Shown here: piece after piece, positions 1 through 5,800 of the stretch | Numbering within the stretch: the first letter of the stretch is position 1 | Layout: each line of letters begins with the position of its first letter | From: JAEUIE01 sp035430005 | Lineage (GTDB): Bacteria; Planctomycetota; Planctomycetia; Gemmatales; HRBIN36 | Direction: 5' to 3' | Length of the DNA stretch: 17,091 nt | Assembly: GCA_035430005.1 (NCBI GenBank) | Contig: DAOMFV010000115.1 | Coordinates: forward strand, 1-17,091 | Position numbers and translations under genes: made by a program | The notes under the pieces: model-generated | Told to the model about the DNA's origin: nothing | Seen by the model: the letters and a program-made list of their open reading frames with translations, nothing else | The model's database searches: none

Positions 1-496
1 TTTCATCGAGCCTAACTCTTATCACATGCTTTTGCGAGCGGGGGGCGTCAGCCCCCTGAGGAGCCTTCACACTCTCCTTGTCCTTCGCGCCCTCGCCTGC
101 TTTATCAGGGGGCTGACGCCCCCCGCTCGCATGAAGGTACTGTGTCACATCAAACCGAAACGGTGTCCACGCCCCCAGGTGCTCGCCAAGCTTCACATCA
201 TTCCAGTAAACCGTCGCATGGGTCGCCACCCCATCAAAGTGCAACAACAACCGCCGACCCACGGGGAGTTCGGGGAGTTCAATCGTCTTCTCATACCAGC
301 CGATGCCATCAAACTTCAGCCCCTCATGCGTTTCCCAATGGGTTGGTAACGTAACAGTCTTGATTTCTTTCGAACCGTCTCGATGAAACTGCCATTCGCC
401 GTTGAGGGAGGTCGTCTTCCGTGGAGATTCTTGTGCTATTACCAAATTTGGCAGCAAGATCACCAGGCACAATAGAAGCGTACTGATAGCTCGCAT
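1..496 (-). CDS. Glycoside hydrolase family 2-type sugar-binding protein, N-terminal part (runs off left edge)
   Basis: This frame has no stop before the window edge, so only 165 residues are visible. Residues 1-21 form a signal peptide ending near VIAQ, so the product is exported. SLNGEWQFHRDG (30-41), LPTHWE (50-55), GIGWYEKTIELP (64-75), LLLHFDGVATHATVYWND (83-100) and LGAWTPFRFDVT (107-118) match the N-terminal jelly-roll sugar-binding domain of GH2 enzymes (beta-galactosidase/glucuronidase type). The catalytic barrel would lie beyond the edge, so the substrate cannot be given. The start is ATG at 496-494, preceded by GGGGAGAG about eight bases upstream. Residues 123-155, rich in G, P, K and E, are encoded by an in-frame palindromic element between QYLH and KHVIRVRLDE. 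Without it the two parts join as a normal GH2 strand-loop-strand. The family is clear; the enzyme activity is inferred. Confidence 0.85.
   Translation of the reverse strand, partial: MRAISTLLLCLVILLPNLVIAQESPRKTTSLNGEWQFHRDGSKEIKTVTLPTHWETHEGLKFDGIGWYEKTIELPELPVGRRLLLHFDGVATHATVYWNDVKLGEHLGAWTPFRFDVTQYLHASGGRQPPDKAGEGAKDKESVKAPQGADAPRSQKHVIRVRLDE
33..131. repeat. REPIN-like paired palindrome inside the GH2 gene
   Basis: Two perfect 27-base arms (33-59 and 105-131) lie in inverted orientation around a 45-base spacer, 99 bases in all. Each arm holds its own hairpin: GGGGGC, loop GTCA, GCCCCC (41-56), and its mirror at 108-123. The outer part of each arm reads GCGAGCG. A length of 99 equals 33 codons, and the minus-strand frame stays open through both arms and the spacer. 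Two inverted hairpins around a spacer is the architecture of REPIN elements. Membership of a dispersed family in this genome is inferred, because no second copy of this sequence lies in the window. Confidence 0.8.
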
Positions 497-551
497 AAGT
501 CACTCTCCCCGGACTAATGGAATGTGACGATACTACCAAAACAATGTAGTG

Positions 552-650
552 TGTGGCAGGGGTCATTTGTACTCAAATGCCCCCTGCGTGAGGTGCAATC
601 GTTTTCGCCAATTCACAGGGGGCAGCGGGGTACCGCTGACCCCTGCCACA
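552..650. repeat. Paired hairpin element with covarying inner stems
   Basis: Inverted 14-base arms (TGTGGCAGGGGTCA at 552-565, its complement at 637-650) bound a 99-base element located 12 bases after the stop of the membrane/spermidine-synthase-like gene. Each half folds into a long hairpin. The left one is GCAGGGG (556-562), CATTTG (564-569), loop TACT, CAAATG (574-579), CCCCTGC (581-587). The right one is CAGGGG (616-621), AGCGG (624-628), loop GGTA, CCGCT (633-637), CCCCTG (640-645). Read outward-in, the halves agree except in the inner stem, where paired bases have changed together. It could also act as a transcription terminator for the leftward gene, but no T-run follows. Confidence 0.75.
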
Positions 651-661
651 GATTTCGATCC

Positions 662-3013
662 CTACCGTCTCTTCCGCATCACCTCAGCATTGAAAGGCCT
701 CATCTGATCAGCCTTGAGCACCCTGCGCCAAAGAGGAAACTCGGTGTACGGCTTATCATCAGTCACAGCGTGTACATCGGCACACATCTTCGCCAACTCG
801 GCAGCATCCATGATGTAAAGCTGTCGCAACTTGGCTGGGTCACGATAGAGCGGCCCCCACTCGCCCAGGTCTTCAAGCTGACTAAGCTTGTTCGCTATCT
901 GGTTCCGCTGCTCTTGCGTAGGCTGAATCGGCCTCTGCCCTCCCATCAGGTAGAAGCCGGGAAACTCCAGCCCGCCCCAGACGCTGCCGTCGGGGAAAAC
1001 TTCGGTGAAGGCTTTCATGATCATCAATATCTCAGATTCCAGTGCCGGCGGAATCCACATGCTCATCACACCGCCCGGCGTCAGACGGCTCTTGCACAGA
1101 CTGAAGAACTCTTTCGTGTACAAGTTCACCGTCCCGGCACTGTGTACCGGAGGAGCAGGATCAATGGTAATCACATCGTAAGGCGTGCGGTGGGTCAGCA
1201 GGAAATTACGACCATCGTCAGCATGAGTATGTCCATTGGGCCGTTTCAACACCTCAGCTGCATCGGGATGATAATACTTAAAACAGTCAAACACCTCCGG
1301 CACAATGTCCACCGCATCGACCTGCATTTCCGGGTAGGTCTTCACCGCTGAACGAAACGTCGATCCCATACCGAAGCAGATGATGAGCATTCGCTTGGGC
1401 TGCTCAGCCAGCAGATAAGGCAAGTGGGCCATGACCTTCGTTTCCGTACACAGGTGCGTCATCCCAACGCCGCTGATGAAGAGCGCCCGAGCACGTGGAT
1501 CCTTGGGATACCCGGCAGCTACTGTGGTTGCAGCAGGCGCCTCGAAGTGAGCATAGACGACACCCTCCGGCCCGAAGGCTGCATGAGTTCGTGCTGTCAT
1601 CGCTTTCTGATATGGATCGCCCATGATCAGTGCGATCACGATGAATCCAGCCACCAGAACCCAAGCAGGCACCACTAGTCGTTTCCGTTCATCGGCAGCA
1701 GCCAGGCAAAGCAGGATCACGCCCAGAACGAGATTCACCCCTGAGATCAACAGCATCAACCAGGCTGTTCCCAAAAGAGGCAACAGGAAGAACCCGGCCA
1801 GCAACGACCCAGCAATCGTGCCCAGGGTATTGAACGTATAAGCATGCCCCGTGGATCGCCCCGGTGAACCAGGATCAGCCAGGCAACAGCGAACCGCAAT
1901 AGGGAACTGGCAACCGAAGAAGAAGGCGATCGGCAGAACCATCGTCACGCAAGCCAAAATAGCAATCGCCATGCCAGCGGCACTGTCGAAGTGGTCTAAC
2001 CACTGGTCGTGAAAGAACGGCAGAAGGAATAGCCCGACGATGGCCCAGAAGCCGATGAGGATTTCGAGGAAGCCGAACGAAGCGAGAGGTGCCTTTTGCA
2101 GGCGAGCCTGCCGTGTGGAATCCCAACTACCCCAGGCGATGCCGACGAGGAAAGTGCCCAGCATGATGCTGAACGCATAGATGCTGGTTTCCAGAAGCAG
2201 CACCAGCAGGCGCGACCAGAGTATTTCGTAAGCCAGCGCCGCCATGCCACTGGCAAAGATGGTGAGCAACGCAAAGCGTCGAACCGTCAGCGAGAAGGGC
2301 TGTATCACTTCTTGCGGAGACGGTGGGGCGGTATCTCGTGGGGAATTGATTTGGCTCGTTTTCTCTTGGATATTCGGAGAGGTGTAGTGCAAACCCAGAG
2401 CGATCACAGCTGCAAGTAGATTGAACCCAGCGGCGATGCACAGTGAGAATCGTTCGCCAAATTCCCCAAGCAGATAGAACCCGGTCACCAGCACCCCAGC
2501 GACGGCACCATAAGTATTGATGGCATACAGCCAACCGAGGCTCGATTGGAACTGCTGCCCCAGCCGGGTAATGAAAGCAATCATCAACGGTAGTGTCGCC
2601 CCCATCAACACCGTGGGCAGCAGCAGGCACATGAGCACGAAGCTCACTCTAGCAGCCAGCAAGGTGGCCGGCGCATCGCCCGCCCAGTCGTACACTTGCA
2701 CATAGACCATGCCGACGCCTTCGATCACGAAAAAGGACGCAACAAGTCCAAGTACTGCGATGGCCAGTTCGAGCAAACTATATGTCAGAAGTGGTCGGCG
2801 GATGCGATCGGCGAACCGGCCGGACAGGTAAGCTCCCAGCGCCAGACCCGCCATGAACACCACCAGCACCGTAGCCGTAGCGTGGGTCGTCGCTCCCAGA
2901 ACACGGGTAAGCATCCGCACCCAGACGGTCTGATACATTAGCCCGCTGCACCCGGAGAGAAAGAAGGCAAGGAAGAGGGCTGGCTTGATCCGAGTGAACT
3001 TGTCAGACATCAT
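662..3013 (-). CDS. Fused membrane (MFS-like) / spermidine synthase-like protein
   Basis: This 783-residue protein has two parts. Residues 10-210 and 245-465 are two blocks of hydrophobic helices; the opening FFLSGCSGLMYQTVWVR is typical of the fused MFS/spermidine-synthase family, and the second block starts with a related SGMAALAYEILWSR (255-268). A hydrophilic linker (211-240) lies between them. Residues 485-765 are a spermidine-synthase-type Rossmann domain: LIICFGMGST (543-552) at the cofactor glycine loop, VDAVDIVPEV (565-574), ADDGRNFL (598-605), YDVITIDPAPPVHSAGT (612-628), LTPGGVMSMW (644-653) and TDDKPYTEFP (751-760). The usual GGGDG loop is replaced by CFGMGST, so polyamine synthesis should not be assumed. 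The start is ATG at 3013-3011 with GGAAA upstream; a second ATG follows directly. It probably sits in the inner membrane. Substrate and role are unknown. Confidence 0.85.
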   Translation of the reverse strand: MMSDKFTRIKPALFLAFFLSGCSGLMYQTVWVRMLTRVLGATTHATATVLVVFMAGLALGAYLSGRFADRIRRPLLTYSLLELAIAVLGLVASFFVIEGVGMVYVQVYDWAGDAPATLLAARVSFVLMCLLLPTVLMGATLPLMIAFITRLGQQFQSSLGWLYAINTYGAVAGVLVTGFYLLGEFGERFSLCIAAGFNLLAAVIALGLHYTSPNIQEKTSQINSPRDTAPPSPQEVIQPFSLTVRRFALLTIFASGMAALAYEILWSRLLVLLLETSIYAFSIMLGTFLVGIAWGSWDSTRQARLQKAPLASFGFLEILIGFWAIVGLFLLPFFHDQWLDHFDSAAGMAIAILACVTMVLPIAFFFGCQFPIAVRCCLADPGSPGRSTGHAYTFNTLGTIAGSLLAGFFLLPLLGTAWLMLLISGVNLVLGVILLCLAAADERKRLVVPAWVLVAGFIVIALIMGDPYQKAMTARTHAAFGPEGVVYAHFEAPAATTVAAGYPKDPRARALFISGVGMTHLCTETKVMAHLPYLLAEQPKRMLIICFGMGSTFRSAVKTYPEMQVDAVDIVPEVFDCFKYYHPDAAEVLKRPNGHTHADDGRNFLLTHRTPYDVITIDPAPPVHSAGTVNLYTKEFFSLCKSRLTPGGVMSMWIPPALESEILMIMKAFTEVFPDGSVWGGLEFPGFYLMGGQRPIQPTQEQRNQIANKLSQLEDLGEWGPLYRDPAKLRQLYIMDAAELAKMCADVHAVTDDKPYTEFPLWRRVLKADQMRPFNAEVMRKRR

Positions 3014-3143
3014 GTGCTTTCCACGAAGCCATCATCCGGCATGAAATGAACCCGGAGCTTACGATTACAGCTTAACTCACAATCAGGGAGGCGTCAGGAG
3101 CCGGTTGATAATATTGCGGCGATGAGGTTCAAGGATGCCCCGT

Positions 3144-4352
3144 TCATCTGCCCGCTTTGCCGATCCGCAGCAACAAAAGGGTGATCCCCCACCCCAGCCA
3201 CGGAACAATCCAGTAACTCTCTTTCCAGGACGGCAGACACAGCCACACACTCATGACAATCCATAAGCACACTGCAACCAACGCCGTACGATCTTTCTTG
3301 AGTGCCTGCCCCAGGGCATAGATACCCCCCGGCACCATGAAAACGAAATCGGTCAGCCAGGCATAGGTCGCAAACGGAAGGATCATCATGCAGATCACCA
3401 TCGACCAGGTCACCAGCGGAGCAGGTTGCTCATCTGAACTACTCTTCGTCTTGAACTGTTTCCATGTCCGCACAACGATGGAATAAATCACGGCAAGCAA
3501 AAGTGCGTAGGTTACATATTGAATCGTCGGGCCCAGGTAGGGCAAGGCCATGCCGTTCAGAGTATAAGTCCTGAAGATCGAAGGGGACAGCCCCGTCTGG
3601 ATGGCTGCGAGATATTCATTCCAGATGGTCGGTCGGATTAAGAAGGTAACCAGCGTCAACGCCACCACTCCTCCGGCAGAGGTGGCCAGCGTAGCCCAGT
3701 GGCGTTGCCGTAGCGAATAGACCAGTGCAAACACTACGGGCAGCAATCCCAGGTGCGGCTTGATAATGGTCAACGCTAACAACCATCCCGCTACAGCGTG
3801 TCGCTGCCTCTGCGTGAACCAGAGCCAGCCGGTAAACCCCGCCAGAGGCCAGAGTGCATTCTGGCCATATTCCATGTTCACCAGGCTCGGCATCCACAGA
3901 AAAGAAGCCAGCACCATGATCGGGATGTACCGAGGCTTGCCGGGGAAGAGCAACTTCGTCCAACAGGCTGCACAGATAACCAGCAAGAGGGCATTGAGCC
4001 CGATGTTGCCATAGTTCGCCCACGGAAACGGAAGGTTCGCCACCAATAACCCCGGCAACATCCCCCAGGGAGGGACGAACATCTGCATCCCCCAGGCTCG
4101 GCCATGAGTCATTTGCCTGGCGCCGGCAAGTTCCTGATCGTAGGGGTTCTTTCCTTCGAAGATCAATTCAAGTGCAACGTAGTACTGCACAAAATCGAGG
4201 CTGCCCCAGGGCAGGCTGCCCCAGGGTGATGTTGGTGTGTTGCTCACAGCGTCAGCATGGTTTGTGGATGGCAGCGCTGCACTGCATCCAGCCACGGCGA
4301 GCAGCATTAGAAGAATGCCGATGAAGGTCTGGCTGGTAATACTCTTGGGCAC
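3144..4352 (-). CDS. GT87/DUF2029-type polyprenyl-phosphate-dependent membrane glycosyltransferase (putative)
   Basis: This 402-residue multi-pass membrane protein carries the early motif LDFVQYYVALELIFEGKNPY (52-71), which matches the Asp-containing first periplasmic loop of GT87/DUF2029 proteins (DF..YY.a...l.G.nPYd). EYGQNALWPL (161-170) and TIIKPHLGLLP (195-205) are also usual for the family. Known members are alpha-mannosyltransferases using polyprenyl-phosphate-mannose; the donor and acceptor here are inferred at best. The start is GTG (4352-4350), chosen because GGAG (complement of 4362-4365) lies nine bases upstream. Residues 12-23 (GILLMLLAVAGC) resemble a lipoprotein signal ending LAVAGC, but may simply be the first membrane helix. 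Residues 43-52 contain a duplicated PWGSL. It lies 95 bases after the E2 gene. Confidence 0.75.
   Translation of the reverse strand: MPKSITSQTFIGILLMLLAVAGCSAALPSTNHADAVSNTPTSPWGSLPWGSLDFVQYYVALELIFEGKNPYDQELAGARQMTHGRAWGMQMFVPPWGMLPGLLVANLPFPWANYGNIGLNALLLVICAACWTKLLFPGKPRYIPIMVLASFLWMPSLVNMEYGQNALWPLAGFTGWLWFTQRQRHAVAGWLLALTIIKPHLGLLPVVFALVYSLRQRHWATLATSAGGVVALTLVTFLIRPTIWNEYLAAIQTGLSPSIFRTYTLNGMALPYLGPTIQYVTYALLLAVIYSIVVRTWKQFKTKSSSDEQPAPLVTWSMVICMMILPFATYAWLTDFVFMVPGGIYALGQALKKDRTALVAVCLWIVMSVWLCLPSWKESYWIVPWLGWGITLLLLRIGKAGR
4198..4226. repeat. 15-base tandem duplication inside the GT87-type gene
   Basis: AGGCTGCCCCAGGGC at 4198-4212 is followed directly by a second copy at 4213-4226 that matches for 14 bases. 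On the minus strand it codes for PWGSL twice, just before the DFVQYY motif. It keeps the frame, as expected of a slippage duplication in the loop before the active-site motif. Confidence 0.8.
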
Positions 4353-4415
4353 GATGGGTATCTCCGCACCAACTCAACTACGACGGAGACTGAAACCACT
4401 ATCTCGCGCGATGCA

Positions 4416-4438
4416 CCCCCGGCTTGAAGAGCCAGGGG
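4416..4438 (-). terminator. GC-rich hairpin between E2 and glycosyltransferase genes
   Basis: CCCCCGGCT (4416-4424), loop TGAAG, and AGCCAGGGG (4430-4438) form a 9-bp stem with one mismatch, starting 10 bases after the stop of the E2 gene in the leftward direction. No T-run follows on the minus strand, so it is not a classic intrinsic terminator. It may be an mRNA 3'-end stabiliser, or a single copy of a palindromic repeat like those elsewhere in the window. Confidence 0.4.
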
Positions 4439-4447
4439 CTAAGTATC

Positions 4448-5653
4448 TTATACTTCGAGCATTAACCGCTGGGGATCTTCGATGCAATCTTTCACCCGCA
4501 CCAGGAACTGCACCGATTCCCGACCATCGATGACACGGTGATCGTAGGTGAACGCCAGGTACATCATCGGGCGGATGACGATTTGTCCATCAACCACCAC
4601 GGGACGATCCTTGATGCCATGCATGCCGAGGATGCCCGACTGCGGCGGATTCAAGATCGGCGTCGCCATGAGTGAACCGAACACGCCACCGTTGGTGATG
4701 GTAAAGGTGCCGCCCTGCAAATCGCTAACGGCGATCTTGCCGTCACGAGCCTTGATGGCCATCTCGCCGATGTGCTGCTCGATCTGGGCGAAGCTGAGTT
4801 GATCGCAGTTGCGAATCACCGGGACCATCAGGCCACGTTCGGTGCTGACAGCGATGCCAATGTCATAGAAGTGCTGCATCACCAGCTCTTCTCCCTCGAT
4901 GCGGGCATTGACCAGTGGAAAAGCTTTGAGCCCTTCGATGACCGCTTTGACGAAGAACGACATGAAGCCCAGGCCCACGCCATACTTCTCTTTGAACTTG
5001 TCCTTGAACTTGGCCCTTAGTGCCATGATGCCCGACATATCAACTTCGTTGAATGTCGTCAGTTGAGCAGTCGTTTGTTTCGATTCAACGAGCCGTTGTG
5101 CGATGCGGGCGCGGATCATCGACATCTTCTGCCGAGTCTCGCGCACCCCGCCATTGGCGCTCGGTGCGGGCACAGCGCTGGCTGTAACCAGGTTTGTGCC
5201 TGCCACCAGCTTGGCCCCAGCTTGCAACACATCTTCCTTGATGATACGTCCACCACGACCAGTGCCGGCGAGGCTTCCTGGATTGATTCCCTTCTCCTCA
5301 GCATGCACCCTGGCTGCCGGCGAGAGAATTGGCTCTTTAACAGCCGCTGCGGGAGTCGCCGTTTTGACCGGTGTGATGACTGCTGCTGTAGCCGGCGCTG
5401 CCTTCGCCGGTGCTATCGCCTTCTCATCGACCGTCGCCAGCAACGTGCCGATGGGCACCTTGTTGCCTGCCTTGGTTACTACCTTTAATTTCCCGGCCAC
5501 TGTGCTGGGTACTTCCATCACCGCCTTGTCGGTTTCCAGTTCCACGATGGCTTCGTTGGCCTGCACGTAGTCGCCGTCAGCTTTCAGCCACTTGGAGACC
5601 AGGGCCTCGGTTACCGATTCGCCGCCAGGGGGAACTTTGATCTCGACAGGCAT
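4448..5653 (-). CDS. sucB: 2-oxoglutarate dehydrogenase E2, dihydrolipoyllysine-residue succinyltransferase
   Basis: This is the E2 core subunit of the TCA-cycle 2-oxoglutarate dehydrogenase complex; it moves the succinyl group from E1 via lipoamide to CoA. The 401 residues show an N-terminal lipoyl domain (1-76) with the lipoylated lysine K43 in ELETDKAVMEVPS, an Ala/Pro/Val-rich swinging linker (77-107), a peripheral-subunit-binding domain (109-145, ILSPAARVHAEEKGI and GTGRGGRIIKEDV), a second linker, and the catalytic domain (170-401). The active-site signature DHRVIDGRE has H372 and D376, and NGGVFGSLMATPILNPPQ (321-338) is typical of succinyltransferases rather than acetyltransferases. 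Length is normal for one lipoyl domain. The start is ATG at 5653 with GGAG (complement of 5661-5664) seven bases upstream. It follows the E1 gene after a 143-base gap filled largely by a REP pair, so co-transcription is likely. Confidence 0.95.
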   Translation of the reverse strand: MPVEIKVPPGGESVTEALVSKWLKADGDYVQANEAIVELETDKAVMEVPSTVAGKLKVVTKAGNKVPIGTLLATVDEKAIAPAKAAPATAAVITPVKTATPAAAVKEPILSPAARVHAEEKGINPGSLAGTGRGGRIIKEDVLQAGAKLVAGTNLVTASAVPAPSANGGVRETRQKMSMIRARIAQRLVESKQTTAQLTTFNEVDMSGIMALRAKFKDKFKEKYGVGLGFMSFFVKAVIEGLKAFPLVNARIEGEELVMQHFYDIGIAVSTERGLMVPVIRNCDQLSFAQIEQHIGEMAIKARDGKIAVSDLQGGTFTITNGGVFGSLMATPILNPPQSGILGMHGIKDRPVVVDGQIVIRPMMYLAFTYDHRVIDGRESVQFLVRVKDCIEDPQRLMLEV

Positions 5654-5688
5654 GAACGAACTCCGTGGGGACGATGTACTCAGGTATT

Positions 5689-5800
5689 GTAGGGCACGCT
5701 GTGCGTGCCTCCCATCGACTTATCTTGTTTGCAACTGAAATTGCGGATCATTGATTGTGACGACGCCCTGCCACCGTGAGGCACGCACAGCGTGCCCTAC
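5689..5800. repeat. REPIN-type element, GTAG family, copy 1 (between E1 and E2 genes)
   Basis: Two perfect inverted 23-base arms (5689-5711 and 5778-5800) surround a 66-base spacer. Each arm starts with the tetranucleotide GTAG, followed by a perfect 7-bp hairpin GGCACGC, loop TGT, GCGTGCC. GTAG at the 5' foot of a GC-rich hairpin is the hallmark of REP sequences recognised by RAYT (TnpA-REP) transposases, and two such units head to head form a REPIN/BIME. The right unit overlaps the end of the E1 gene: its GTAG (complement of 5797-5800) is the last base of the Lys codon plus the TAG stop. A diverged second copy lies at 10018-10138. Confidence 0.85.

Noticed and set aside
33..131. CRISPR-like interpretation of the repeated GC-rich arms
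   Set aside because: There are only two units in inverted, not direct, orientation with one spacer, and no Cas genes.
524..1351. Long open frame on the plus strand (275 codons)
   Set aside because: It lies opposite the fused membrane/spermidine-synthase-like gene, whose minus-strand frame has clear family motifs. The plus frame shows no domain and crosses a repeat element.
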